Source of the DNA: Komagataeibacter rhaeticus
GTDB taxonomy: Bacteria; Pseudomonadota; Alphaproteobacteria; Acetobacterales; Acetobacteraceae
Reading direction: 5' to 3'
Length of the DNA: 64,000 bases
Assembly (NCBI RefSeq): GCF_003207855.1
Contig: NZ_NKTZ01000004.1
Location: forward strand, 248,001 to 312,000
Part shown: piece after piece, positions 25,183 through 34,422 of the stretch
Layout: each line of letters begins with the position of its first letter
How positions within the stretch are numbered: the stretch's first letter is position 1
Program-made: the position numbers and the translations under genes
Notes under the pieces: model-generated
Database searches by the model: none
What the model saw: the letters and a program-made list of their open reading frames with translations, nothing else
What the model was told of the DNA's origin: nothing

Positions 25183-27027
25183 ATGTCCAAAGCGTATTTT
25201 TCCGCTCCCGTATCCGCCCTTTCGCCCGTGCGGGAGGAAGCGGGCCAGCCCTCTGGCGGTGCGCCCGGCCTGTCGGGCCTGCCGCGATGGGACCTGTCGG
25301 ATCTGTATGAAGGCCCGCAGGCCCCACAGCTTGCCACCGACCTGGATCAGGCGGATGCGGATTCGCAGGATTTCGCCCGCGTGTGGCAGGGCCGCCTGGC
25401 CAGCGTGGCCGGCGGCGAACTTGCGCAGGCCATTGCCGAATACCAGCGGATTGACGAAGTGCTGGGCCGGGCCGGGTCATATGCCCAGCTGCTGTTCGCG
25501 GCCAATACATCGGATTCGGAGGTGGCGCGCTTCGCCCAGTCGGTCAATGAGCGGCTGACCGCTATTTCCACCCATCTGCTGTTCTTCACGCTCGAGATCA
25601 ACCGGATTCCCGATGACGTGCTGGCCGCCCAGATGAGCGATCCGGCACTGGCCCACTGGGCGCCTTTCCTGCGTGACCTGCGTGTCTTCCGCCCCTACCA
25701 GCTTCCCGACGAGGTGGAGGCGGTGCTGCATGAAAAATCGGTCACCGGCCCGGCCGCGTGGAACCGCCTGTTTGACGAGACGATGGCCGGGCTGCGCGTG
25801 CGCGTGGGCGGCGAGAGCCTGACACTGGGCAACGCGCTGGATACCATGTCCAGTCCCGATCGCAGCGTGCGCGCCAGTGCCGCGCGCGCCATTGGCGATG
25901 AACTGGGCCGGAACGTGAAGCTGTTCTCGCTCATTACCAACACGCTGGCCAAGGACAAGGCGATCATGGACGGGCTGCGGCATTACCCGCGCCCCACATC
26001 GGCGCGCAACTGCGCCAACATGGTCGAGGACGAGGTGGTCGACGCGCTGGTGCAGGCCGTGACCGAAGCCTATCCGCGCCTGTCGCACCGCTATTACGCG
26101 CTCAAGGCGAAGTGGCTGGGGCTGGAAAAGCTGGAATACTGGGACCGCAATGCCCCGCTGACCACGCAGGATGAACCGCTGATCGGGTGGACGGAGGCGA
26201 CCGGGCAGGTGCTGGGTGCCTATGAGGGCTTCGATCCGCGCATGGGAAAGGTGGCGAAGGAATTTTTCGACCATGCATGGATTGACGCGCCCCCGGTGCC
26301 GGGCAAGGCGTCGGGCGCGTTCGCCCATCCTACGGTGCCGTCGGTCCATCCCTACCTGCTGCTCAACTACCGTGGCCGCACGCGCGATGTGATGACACTG
26401 GCGCATGAACTGGGTCATGGCGTGCATCAGGTGCTGGCGGGACGGCAGGGCTACCTCATGTCCAGCACGCCGCTCACCCTGGCCGAGACCGCCAGCGTGT
26501 TTGGCGAGATGCTGACCTTCCGCGCGCTGCTTGATGCCCAGACCGATCCCACACGCCGCAGGCTCATGCTGGCGGCCAAGGTGGAGGACATGCTCAACAC
26601 CGTGGTGCGTCAGGTCGCCTTCTACCGTTTCGAGACACTGGTGCATGAGGAACGCCGCAAGGGTGAACTGCTGCCCGCGCGCATTGGCGAGATCTGGCGC
26701 CAGACCCAGGCCGAAAGCCTTGGCCCCGCCTTCAACTTCACGCCGGATTATGATGTGTACTGGACCTATGTCCCGCATTTCATCCATTCACCATTTTATG
26801 TGTACGCCTATGCCTTTGGTGATTGTCTGGTAAACGCGCTATACGGTGTGTTCCACTCCGGGCATCCGGGTTTTCAGGACAAGTATCTCGACATGCTGGC
26901 GGCAGGCGGCACGAAGCGGCACCGTGAACTGCTTGCCCCCTTCGGGCTGGATGCGGCGGACCCCGGTTTCTGGCAGAAGGGGCTGGATGTGATCGCCGGA
27001 TTTATTGATGAACTGGAGCGTGTCTGA
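25183..27027 (+). CDS. pepF: Oligoendopeptidase F (M3 family)
   Basis: A 614-residue zinc metallopeptidase that degrades short peptides in the cytoplasm. The catalytic HELGH motif is in MTLAHELGHGVHQVL, with the third ligand region at LTLAETASVFGEML, and the C-terminal substrate-binding part has FTPDYDVYWTYVPHF. The start at ATG 25183 (MSKAYFSAP) is preferred; GTG 25144 and ATG 25165 are in-frame alternatives. The next gene begins right at its stop, suggesting a two-gene unit with the ABC1 kinase. Confidence 0.94.
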   Translation: MSKAYFSAPVSALSPVREEAGQPSGGAPGLSGLPRWDLSDLYEGPQAPQLATDLDQADADSQDFARVWQGRLASVAGGELAQAIAEYQRIDEVLGRAGSYAQLLFAANTSDSEVARFAQSVNERLTAISTHLLFFTLEINRIPDDVLAAQMSDPALAHWAPFLRDLRVFRPYQLPDEVEAVLHEKSVTGPAAWNRLFDETMAGLRVRVGGESLTLGNALDTMSSPDRSVRASAARAIGDELGRNVKLFSLITNTLAKDKAIMDGLRHYPRPTSARNCANMVEDEVVDALVQAVTEAYPRLSHRYYALKAKWLGLEKLEYWDRNAPLTTQDEPLIGWTEATGQVLGAYEGFDPRMGKVAKEFFDHAWIDAPPVPGKASGAFAHPTVPSVHPYLLLNYRGRTRDVMTLAHELGHGVHQVLAGRQGYLMSSTPLTLAETASVFGEMLTFRALLDAQTDPTRRRLMLAAKVEDMLNTVVRQVAFYRFETLVHEERRKGELLPARIGEIWRQTQAESLGPAFNFTPDYDVYWTYVPHFIHSPFYVYAYAFGDCLVNALYGVFHSGHPGFQDKYLDMLAAGGTKRHRELLAPFGLDAADPGFWQKGLDVIAGFIDELERV

Positions 27028-27028
27028 C

Positions 27029-28402
27029 GTGGCGGATGAACGGAATATCGACAATACCGGCCTGTTTGGTGAATTCCGCCGCATGGTGCGCACGTCGGGC
27101 ACGGTGGGCGGCATTGCCGCCCGTATTGCCGGGCACAAGATGGGGTTCCGCCCCTCCAGCCAGAGCATCCATGCCGAGGACCTGAAAAGCGTGCTGGGCG
27201 GGCTGAAAGGCCCGCTGATGAAGGGCGCGCAGCTTCTGTCCACCATTCCCGGTGCCCTGCCCGAGGAATACGCCAAGGAACTGGCCCAGCTTCAGGCCAA
27301 TGCGCCGCCCATGGGGTGGAATTTCGTCCGCCGCCGCATGTCCGCCGAACTGGGACCGAACTGGGAGCGCAGTTTCCGCTCCTTCAGCCGCGAGGCCTCG
27401 GCCGCCGCAAGCCTGGGGCAGGTCCACCGCGCGGTCCTGCCCGACGGGCGGGAGGTGGCGTGCAAGCTGCAGTATCCGGACATGAAATCAACGGTCGAAT
27501 CCGACCTGCGCCAGTTCCGTCTGGCGGTGGGACTGTTCTACCGGCTGGACAGCACGATCTGCCAGGATGACGTGCTGGAAGAACTTCAGGACCGGCTGTA
27601 CGAGGAACTGGATTACCAGCGCGAGGCCGCGAACATGCGGCTCTACCACCTGATGCTGGCCGATTTTCCGGACGTGACCATTCCCCGGCCCATCGATGCC
27701 CTGTGCACCCGGCGCCTGCTGACCATGGAATGGGTCAACGGGCGCGGCGTGCAGAAGGTGCTGGACACCAACCCCACGCAGGAAGAGCGCAACAGCATGG
27801 CGCGTGCCCTGTTCCGCGCCTGGTATGCCCCGCTTTACCGTTACGGCGTGATCCATGGGGACCCGCACATGGGCAATTTTACCGTGCGCGATGATTTCGG
27901 GATCAACCTGCTTGATTTTGGTGCGATCCGCATTTTCCCGCCGCGTTTTGTACAGGGCATCATCGACCTGCACAGGGCGATCGAGACGGATGACGAGGAT
28001 CTGGCCATGCATGCCTATGCGGCATGGGGCTTTACCAACCTGTCGCGTGACACGATGCGTGTGCTCAATGAATGGGCGCGCTTCATCTATGGCCCGCTGC
28101 TGGACGACCGTGAACGCTTCATTCAGGAAGATAACGACCCGCAATACGGCCGGGCCGTGGCCGAGCGGGTCTATAACGGCCTGAAGCGTACCGGGGGGGT
28201 GCAGCCGCCGCGCGAATTCGTGCTGGTGGACCGGTCCGCCGTGGGGCTGGGCAGCGTGTTCCTGCGGCTGAAGGCAAAAGTGAACTGGCACCGGCTGTTT
28301 CAGGAAGTGGCGGCGGATTTCAATGAAGCCGCACTGGCCCGGCGGCAGGCCGATGCCCTGCGCGAAGCCCGCGTGCCGCCGCCCCTGGGCGCACGGGCGT
28401 GA
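27029..28402 (+). CDS. ABC1/UbiB-like (ADCK/COQ8) atypical kinase
   Basis: A 457-residue member of the ABC1/COQ8 family. The family KxGQ-type motif appears as PLMKGAQLL; the alanine-rich nucleotide loop is [12 protein letters not shown], the lysine is in VACKLQYPD, the catalytic loop is [12 protein letters not shown] and the metal motif is LLDFGAIR. These proteins act in ubiquinone metabolism or membrane lipid homeostasis; unlike E. coli UbiB there is no obvious C-terminal transmembrane pair. The start is GTG 27029, just after the pepF stop, with GGAG about 12 nt upstream; 27008 (ATG) and 27020 (GTG) are alternatives. Confidence 0.87.
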   Translation: MADERNIDNTGLFGEFRRMVRTSGTVGGIAARIAGHKMGFRPSSQSIHAEDLKSVLGGLKGPLMKGAQLLSTIPGALPEEYAKELAQLQANAPPMGWNFVRRRMSAELGPNWERSFRSFSREASAAASLGQVHRAVLPDGREVACKLQYPDMKSTVESDLRQFRLAVGLFYRLDSTICQDDVLEELQDRLYEELDYQREAANMRLYHLMLADFPDVTIPRPIDALCTRRLLTMEWVNGRGVQKVLDTNPTQEERNSMARALFRAWYAPLYRYGVIHGDPHMGNFTVRDDFGINLLDFGAIRIFPPRFVQGIIDLHRAIETDDEDLAMHAYAAWGFTNLSRDTMRVLNEWARFIYGPLLDDRERFIQEDNDPQYGRAVAERVYNGLKRTGGVQPPREFVLVDRSAVGLGSVFLRLKAKVNWHRLFQEVAADFNEAALARRQADALREARVPPPLGARA

Positions 28403-28472
28403 TGGGAAGGGGGGTGCGATCCCGCCATGTGGCCCTTGCGTCGCGGCGGCGGCATCCCCACTGTGTCTAGTC

Positions 28473-30716
28473 ATGGCAACAGCATCGCGTAGCAGGAAAA
28501 AGAAAACGACCGACATCGACCCGGCGGACATGCCTGTCCTGTTCCAGCCGGAGCGGCAGGCGGCAAAGCCCAAGGTCAACAGGTTCCGGGTCCATTCCCC
28601 TTACGAACCCGCAGGCGACCAGCCCACGGCCATTGCCGAACTGGTCAGCGGCGTGGAGGGGGGCGAGCGGGACCAGGTACTTCTGGGTGTGACCGGGTCG
28701 GGCAAGACCTTCACCATGGCCAAGATCATCGAGGCGACGCAGAAGCCGACCCTGGTGCTGGCCCCCAACAAGACACTTGCCGCCCAGCTTTATGCGGAGA
28801 TGAAGCAGTTCTTCCCCGATAACGCGGTGGAGTATTTTGTCAGTTACTACGATTACTACCAGCCCGAAGCCTATGTGCCCCGGTCGGATACGTATATCGA
28901 AAAAGACAGCCAGATAAACGAGCAGATCGACCGCATGCGCCACGCCGCCACACAGGCGCTGCTGGAGCGTAACGATGTGATCATCGTGGCCTCGGTCTCG
29001 TGCATTTACGGTATCGGCTCGGTCGAGACCTATTCGCGCATGGTGGTCAAGCTGGAAGTTGGCGGCGAGATTGACCGCGACAAGCTGATCAGGGGGCTGG
29101 TTGAACTACAGTACCGTCGTAACGATGCCGCCTTCCAGCGCGGCACCTTCCGCGTGCGGGGCGAGACGATCGATGTCTTTCCCGTCCAGAACGAGGACCG
29201 GGCCTGGCGCATCAGCCTGTTCGGCGATGAGATTGACGAGATCAGCGAATTCGACCCGCTGACGGGCGAGAAGACTGGCGATCTCGAATCCATCAGCATC
29301 TATGCCAACAGCCATTACGTCACCCCACGCCCCACGCTGACGCAGGCGATGATGGGCATAAAGCAGGAACTGCGCGAGACGCTGGCCCGCTTCAGTGAGG
29401 AAGGCAAGCTGCTGGAGGCCGAGCGCCTGCAGCAGCGTACGACCTTCGACCTTGAAATGATCGAGACGACAGGCGTGTGCAAGGGGATCGAGAACTATTC
29501 GCGCTACCTGTCGGGCCGCGCCCCGGGGGAGCCGCCGCCCACCCTGTTTGAATACCTGCCCGAGGACGCGCTGCTGATCGTGGATGAAAGCCATGTGACC
29601 GTGCCCCAGATTGGCGGCATGGAGCGCGGCGACCACGCCCGCAAGTCGGTGCTGGCGGAATTCGGCTTCCGCCTGCCATCATGCCTGGACAACCGCCCGC
29701 TCACCTTTGCCGAATGGGATTCGTACCGCCCGCAGACCGTGTTCGTCAGCGCCACCCCCGGCCCGTGGGAAATGCGCCGGACGGAAGGCGTGTTTGCCGA
29801 ACAGGTGATCCGCCCCACCGGCCTGATCGACCCGGTCACCATCGTCCGCCCCGTGGAGCACCAGGTGGACGACCTGCTGGCCGAATGCCGCCAGACCATT
29901 GCCGATGGCGGGCGCGTGCTGGTCACCACCCTGACCAAGCGCATGGCGGAAGACCTGACGGAATACATGAACGAGGCAGGCATCCGCGTGCGTTATCTGC
30001 ATTCGGATGTGGACACGCTGGAGCGTATCGAGATCATCCGTGACCTGCGGCTGGGCGCGTTTGACGTGCTGATCGGCATCAACCTGCTGCGGGAGGGGCT
30101 GGATATTCCCGAATGCTCGCTGGTGGCCATTCTTGATGCCGACAAGGAAGGCTTCCTGCGTTCGCGCACCTCACTCATCCAGACCATAGGCCGTGCCGCG
30201 CGTAACGTGGACGGGCGCGTGCTGCTCTATGCCGACAGGATGACCGACAGCCTTGCCTATGCCATCGAGGAAACCGCGCGCCGACGTGAAAAGCAGAACC
30301 TGTGGAACGAGGAGCACGGCATAACACCCCAGTCCGTGCGCAAGCATATCGGGGAGGCCATCTCCTCGGTCTTCGAGCAGGATTACGTGACCGTGTCCCC
30401 CACGGCCGATGGCAGCGTGCAGGAAATGGTGGGCAAGGATTACAAGGCCGCCATTGCCGAACTGGAAAAGAAGATGCGCGCGGCCTCGGCGGAACTGGAA
30501 TTCGAGACCGCGGCCCACCTGCGTGACGAGATCCGCAGGCTGGAAGCCCTGGAACTGGGTATTGAGCCACCGCCGCTGCCGCAGTCCAGCGCGGGCAGGC
30601 CGGGCACCAGCCCCAAGGCGATCGCACGGCGCAACCGTGGCCCGGTGCCGCTGGGGCCGGGGGGCGGCGGGTATGATCCGCAACAGGCAAAGGGCAGGGG
30701 CAGGCGGCGTGGATGA
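28473..30716 (+). CDS. uvrB: UvrABC system protein B
   Basis: A 747-residue excision repair helicase-like protein that loads onto damage with UvrA and recruits UvrC. Walker A is [10 protein letters not shown], the beta-hairpin begins [16 protein letters not shown], and helicase motifs include [12 protein letters not shown] and [12 protein letters not shown], with QTIGRAARN. The C-terminal UVR domain ([20 protein letters not shown]) is followed by a basic low-complexity tail. An N-terminal extension of about 35 residues precedes the usual core. The ATG at 28473 was chosen over upstream open sequence that overlaps the ABC1 gene. Confidence 0.97.
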   Translation: MATASRSRKKKTTDIDPADMPVLFQPERQAAKPKVNRFRVHSPYEPAGDQPTAIAELVSGVEGGERDQVLLGVTGSGKTFTMAKIIEATQKPTLVLAPNKTLAAQLYAEMKQFFPDNAVEYFVSYYDYYQPEAYVPRSDTYIEKDSQINEQIDRMRHAATQALLERNDVIIVASVSCIYGIGSVETYSRMVVKLEVGGEIDRDKLIRGLVELQYRRNDAAFQRGTFRVRGETIDVFPVQNEDRAWRISLFGDEIDEISEFDPLTGEKTGDLESISIYANSHYVTPRPTLTQAMMGIKQELRETLARFSEEGKLLEAERLQQRTTFDLEMIETTGVCKGIENYSRYLSGRAPGEPPPTLFEYLPEDALLIVDESHVTVPQIGGMERGDHARKSVLAEFGFRLPSCLDNRPLTFAEWDSYRPQTVFVSATPGPWEMRRTEGVFAEQVIRPTGLIDPVTIVRPVEHQVDDLLAECRQTIADGGRVLVTTLTKRMAEDLTEYMNEAGIRVRYLHSDVDTLERIEIIRDLRLGAFDVLIGINLLREGLDIPECSLVAILDADKEGFLRSRTSLIQTIGRAARNVDGRVLLYADRMTDSLAYAIEETARRREKQNLWNEEHGITPQSVRKHIGEAISSVFEQDYVTVSPTADGSVQEMVGKDYKAAIAELEKKMRAASAELEFETAAHLRDEIRRLEALELGIEPPPLPQSSAGRPGTSPKAIARRNRGPVPLGPGGGGYDPQQAKGRGRRRG

Positions 30717-31653
30717 CAGGGCGACACCCGCACCCTGTGCGGGCCAGCATGAGCGTGGCATCTCCTCCACGCTGGAACTGTACGCGGGGGAGACGGCCCT
30801 GGGGCTGCTGCCCGACGTGGGGGGGAGCATCGCATACTGGCGGAGCGGGGATATGGAATTCCTGCGCCCCGTAACCGACCCCCACCTTGTGGCCCAGCAT
30901 GGCCGGGCGGTGGCGGGTTACCCGCTTGTGCCGTTTTCCAATCGTGTGGCAGGCGACCATTTCCGTTTTGAGGGAGTGGACTACCACCTTGCCCCCAGTT
31001 TTGCCGGCGAGAACTGTGCCATCCACGGCAACGGGTGGCAGCGGCGGTGGCGAATCGACATGCTGTCGGACAGCAGCGCCACCCTGACGCTGGAGCACAC
31101 GGCCACGCGCGAACTCGCGCCCCAGTGGCCGTTCAGCTATCGCGCGCAGCTGCGCTATGACCTGCGGGAAGCAGGTCTTTCCATCGGTCTCCTGCTGGAG
31201 AACACCGATACCCGCGACCAGCCCGTGGGCATGGGGTTCCATCCCTATTTTCCCCGTCATGACGGTCTGAAACTGGGTTTTGCCGCCAGCAGTGTCTGGA
31301 CGAACGGGCCAGACCACATGCCTGCCCTGCGCATTCCGGCGGAAGGGCCGTGGTCGTTCGCCCATATGCGCGATGTGGGGCAGGCCGCCATTGACAACTG
31401 CTATGGCGGGTGGTCCGGCAGTGCCTTCCTGCGCTGGCCCCGCAGGGGCTATGCGCTGACGGTGGAAGCCAGCCCCGAACTGCGCCATCTGGTCCTGTTC
31501 ACACCCCCCGCGCATCCCTATATCGGGCTGGAGCCGGTCAGTAACATGAATGATGGCCTCAACCGTCCCGGTATAGCCGATGCCGGCATGCGCGTACTGG
31601 CCCCCGGCCAGAAGATGGAAGGCCATATCCGCATGACGGTGGCCCGATGCTGA
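30709..31653 (+). CDS. Aldose 1-epimerase family protein
   Basis: A 314-residue mutarotase-like protein that would interconvert alpha and beta anomers of sugars. [11 protein letters not shown] and the histidines in AIHGNGW and MGFHPYF match the galactose mutarotase active site, and the catalytic glutamate lies in [13 protein letters not shown]. The GTG at 30709 overlaps uvrB by 8 nt and has an AGGGGCAGG region just upstream; the open frame further upstream is antisense-free overlap with uvrB and is not expected to be coding. Substrate unknown (glucose and galactose are both plausible in a sugar-oxidising host). Confidence 0.88.
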   Translation: MDDRATPAPCAGQHERGISSTLELYAGETALGLLPDVGGSIAYWRSGDMEFLRPVTDPHLVAQHGRAVAGYPLVPFSNRVAGDHFRFEGVDYHLAPSFAGENCAIHGNGWQRRWRIDMLSDSSATLTLEHTATRELAPQWPFSYRAQLRYDLREAGLSIGLLLENTDTRDQPVGMGFHPYFPRHDGLKLGFAASSVWTNGPDHMPALRIPAEGPWSFAHMRDVGQAAIDNCYGGWSGSAFLRWPRRGYALTVEASPELRHLVLFTPPAHPYIGLEPVSNMNDGLNRPGIADAGMRVLAPGQKMEGHIRMTVARC

Positions 31654-32183
31654 ACGGCCGCGCGCCGTCCGGCCCGAAGGATGGCAAGCCCGGTTCCACC
31701 AGCCTGTCATGTTATGTCACACCGGCGGGAATCGCCGTGATGCGCGCCGAGCTGAATGTCCTGCTGCGCGATGAACGGCCGAAGATTGTCGAGATCGTTT
31801 CCTGGGCGGCAGGCAATGGCGACCGTTCCGAAAACGGGGATTACCAGTACGGCAAGCGGCGCCTGCGCGAGATCGACCGCCGCATCCGCTTCCTGACCAA
31901 GCGTATAGATAACGCCGTTGTTGTCGATCCGGCGGCCCAGCCCCAGCGCGGGCGGGTGTTTTTTGGCGCGACCGTGACCTATGTTACGGAACGCGACGAG
32001 GAACGGACGGTTACCATCCTTGGCGTGGACGAGGCCGACATGGCGGCGGGGCAGATCAGCCTTGTCTCGCCCGTGGCGCGTGCGCTGATGCGCGCGGCCG
32101 TGGGCGACGAGGTCCGGCTTGCCACCCCGCGTGGCGAGGAGATGATAGAGGTTCTGGCCATTTCCTATCCGCCCGCGCCGTAA
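31647..32183 (+). CDS. greB: Transcription elongation factor GreB
   Basis: A 178-residue Gre factor. The N-terminal coiled coil (about 25-100) contains DRSENGDYQYGKRRLREIDRRI, where the acidic tip and YGKRRLREIDRR pattern mark GreB rather than GreA. The C-terminal FKBP-like domain holds VFFGATVTYVT and ISLVSPVARALM. It stimulates transcript cleavage by backtracked RNA polymerase. About 20 extra residues lie at the N-terminus. The ATG overlaps the aldose epimerase stop by 7 nt. Confidence 0.92.
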   Translation: MLNGRAPSGPKDGKPGSTSLSCYVTPAGIAVMRAELNVLLRDERPKIVEIVSWAAGNGDRSENGDYQYGKRRLREIDRRIRFLTKRIDNAVVVDPAAQPQRGRVFFGATVTYVTERDEERTVTILGVDEADMAAGQISLVSPVARALMRAAVGDEVRLATPRGEEMIEVLAISYPPAP

Positions 32184-32294
32184 CAAGGGGGCTGGCAGTG
32201 CGGCCCAAGGCATATTATGACATTTGTCGCGGACAGTTTCAGTCCGTGACTGTCGGCTGGAGCCGGTTCCGTCCCGTGTGGAGAAAACACTTAC

Positions 32295-33305
32295 ATGTCA
32301 CGCCCCCTGAAGGTTGCCGTCCAGATGGACCCGCTTGGTGGTATCGACATCAATGGCGATTCAACCTTTGCCATGATGCTGGAGGCACAGGCCCGGGGGT
32401 ATGAACTGTTCGTCTACCAGGTCGAGGCACTGAGCCTGAGCGAGGGCCGCACGGCCCCCCATGGCCGGCAGCGTACCGACCGCGTGACGGCCCGCGCCCG
32501 TCCGGTCACGGTGCGGCGCAAGGCGGGGGATCACGCCACGGCCGGGGCCGAGCAGGTGATTGACCTGGCCGGCATGGACGTGGTGCTGATGCGCCAGGAC
32601 CCGCCATTCGACATGGCCTACATCACCGCCACCCATATCCTGGAACATATCCATGGTGTGGGACCGGACCGGGCGCTGGTGGTCAACAATCCCGCCGCCG
32701 TGCGCAACGCGCCCGAAAAGATACTGGTCACGCACTATCCCGACCTGATGCCGCCAACACTGGTGACATGGGATGTGAAGGCAATACTGGAATTCCGGGC
32801 GAAGTGGCGGGACATCATCGTCAAGCCCCTGTTCGGCAACGGGGGGGCGGGCGTGTTCCGCATCCGCGAGGATGACCCCAACCTCAACGCCCTGCTGGAA
32901 ATGCATTTCGCCCGCTCGCGCGAACCGCTGATGATCCAGCGCTACGAACCCGCCGTACGCAGGGGGGACAAGCGGATCATCCTGGTCGATGGCCGGCCCG
33001 TCGGCGCGATCGACCGCATCCCGGCGGAAGGGGAGACACGCTCCAACATGCATGTGGGTGGCAGGCCCGTCCGCGCGGAACTGACCGCGCGTGACCGCGA
33101 GATCTGTGACACCATCGGCCCCATGCTGCGTGATGCGGGGCTTATTTTTGTGGGAATTGATGTGATCGGTGAATGGTTGACCGAGATCAATGTCACCTCG
33201 CCCACCGGCCTGCAGGAAATCGACCGTTTTGACGGGATCAATACGGCAGGCCTGATATGGGACGCGATCGAGGCCCGTCTGGCGGCCGGGACCGTGGGCG
33301 CCTAA
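32295..33305 (+). CDS. gshB: Glutathione synthetase
   Basis: A 336-residue ATP-grasp enzyme joining gamma-glutamylcysteine and glycine. Conserved segments include [19 protein letters not shown] at the N-terminus, [25 protein letters not shown]-type ATP-grasp residues ([17 protein letters not shown]) and the C-terminal [14 protein letters not shown] polar insertion of about 20 residues near 55-75 ([18 protein letters not shown]) is typical of the family. It supplies glutathione for gloA and the peroxidase at 54.99 kb. Confidence 0.96.
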   Translation: MSRPLKVAVQMDPLGGIDINGDSTFAMMLEAQARGYELFVYQVEALSLSEGRTAPHGRQRTDRVTARARPVTVRRKAGDHATAGAEQVIDLAGMDVVLMRQDPPFDMAYITATHILEHIHGVGPDRALVVNNPAAVRNAPEKILVTHYPDLMPPTLVTWDVKAILEFRAKWRDIIVKPLFGNGGAGVFRIREDDPNLNALLEMHFARSREPLMIQRYEPAVRRGDKRIILVDGRPVGAIDRIPAEGETRSNMHVGGRPVRAELTARDREICDTIGPMLRDAGLIFVGIDVIGEWLTEINVTSPTGLQEIDRFDGINTAGLIWDAIEARLAAGTVGA

Positions 33306-33349
33306 GGGCATGGGCGATGGTGTTCATGGCAGGCACGGTGGTCGTGATG

Positions 33350-33369
33350 GCCATGCCATGTGGCATGGC
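33350..33369. repeat. Perfect hairpin in the gshB-methyltransferase gap
   Basis: GCCATGCC (33350-33357), loop ATGT, and GGCATGGC (33362-33369). No T-run follows. It is the only clear structure in the 225-nt stretch 33306-33530. A 73-codon open frame (33310-33531) runs through this gap but has no family match, no good ribosome binding site and repetitive composition, so it is not called as a gene. Confidence 0.45.
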
Positions 33370-33530
33370 ATCAGGTATGGATTACAGGCGGTTGTGCGGG
33401 CCGGTTGGCGCGCGGGCATGTCAGGTGGAATTGCAATGCAGCAGAACGGGACGGATTTGATCATGGCGGATGCAGCACGAAAGCGGGCCGGGTGTGCCAT
33501 CTTCCATGACCAGGGCATGGGAGCGGCCTG

Positions 33531-34244
33531 ATGAGCGACGTCCTGCATGATGAGACCGCCGAGAAGGTGGTGGAAATTCCCTCTCCCAAATCCGCCATGG
33601 ACGCGGCTGCGGTCAAGGCCGCCTACCGCCGCTGGGCCGGTGTGTACGATGCGCTGTTCGGCAGTGTTTCGGCCTTCGGGCGCAGGCGCGCGGTGGAAGC
33701 GGTGAACGCGCTCCCGGGCCGCAGGGTGCTGGAAGTGGGTGTGGGCACCGGGCTGGCGCTGCCCTATTACCATGCCGACAAGCATATTACCGGCATCGAC
33801 CTGTCGGGGGACATGCTGGACCGCGCGCGCCAGCGCGTACGCCGCCTGAAGCTGGCCAATGTGGACAGGCTGCTGGAAATGGATGCCGAGGCCACCCAGT
33901 TCGAGGACGGTGCCTTTGACATCGCGGTGGCGATGTTCGTGGCCTCCGTCGTGCCGCATCCGCGCGCCCTTCTGGCCGAACTCAAGCGTGTGGTCAGGCC
34001 GGGCGGGCATATCCTGTTCGTCAACCACTTCCTGGCGCAGGGCGGCGTGCGGCTGGCGGTGGAGCGCGGCATGGCGCGGGCTTCGCATTCGCTGGGCTGG
34101 CATCCGGATTTTGCCATTGAATCCCTGCTGCCGCCAGCCGACCTGCGCCGCGCGACGCTCCAGCCGGTGCCGCCGGCGGGCCTGTTCACGCTTGTCACGC
34201 TGGAGCGGGAAGCCGGTACCTCCGCCAGCCCCATGGTGGCCTGA
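33531..34244 (+). CDS. pmtA: SAM-dependent methyltransferase, phosphatidylethanolamine N-methyltransferase (PmtA) type
   Basis: A 237-residue class I methyltransferase. Motif I is VLEVGVGTGLALPYY; the acidic loop is TGIDLSGDMLDRAR; VVRPGGHILFVNHF is motif III. The AYRRWAGVYDALFG start and the GIDLS/HFLA pattern match Rhodobacter-type PmtA, which converts phosphatidylethanolamine to phosphatidylcholine, a major lipid of acetic acid bacteria. A ubiquinone-type C-methyltransferase is the main alternative. GGAG lies 7 nt before the ATG. Confidence 0.78.
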   Translation: MSDVLHDETAEKVVEIPSPKSAMDAAAVKAAYRRWAGVYDALFGSVSAFGRRRAVEAVNALPGRRVLEVGVGTGLALPYYHADKHITGIDLSGDMLDRARQRVRRLKLANVDRLLEMDAEATQFEDGAFDIAVAMFVASVVPHPRALLAELKRVVRPGGHILFVNHFLAQGGVRLAVERGMARASHSLGWHPDFAIESLLPPADLRRATLQPVPPAGLFTLVTLEREAGTSASPMVA

Positions 34245-34268
34245 GCGCGACGATTGCCCCGGACCGGG

Positions 34269-34291
34269 AGCCCTGCCCCTGTGGCAGGGCT
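34269..34291 (+). terminator. Hairpin after pmtA, weak terminator
   Basis: AGCCCTGCC (34269-34277) pairs with GGCAGGGCT (34283-34291) across a 5-nt loop, 25 nt after the pmtA stop. There is no T-tract, so termination is uncertain. Confidence 0.4.
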
Positions 34292-34422
34292 GAAATGACA
34301 TCTGCGCGACTGCCGGAGCGGCCTGCAGGGTCGTTTTTGCGTACCGGTCGGGGTATATGATGAAATCATGGTAACGATTGGCCATGCCGGGATGCGGTGC
34401 ATGGCAGCAGGGAGTACATCGT

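Noticed and set aside
33310-33531. 73-codon open frame between gshB and pmtA as a gene
   Set aside because: No ribosome binding site, repetitive His/Gly/Met composition and no similarity to known families; recorded as a gap to check instead.
34330-34365. Promoter for the CtaD-like operon (TTTTTG...TATGAT)
   Set aside because: The -35 hexamer matches poorly and the spacing depends on the choice of bases; not convincing by eye.
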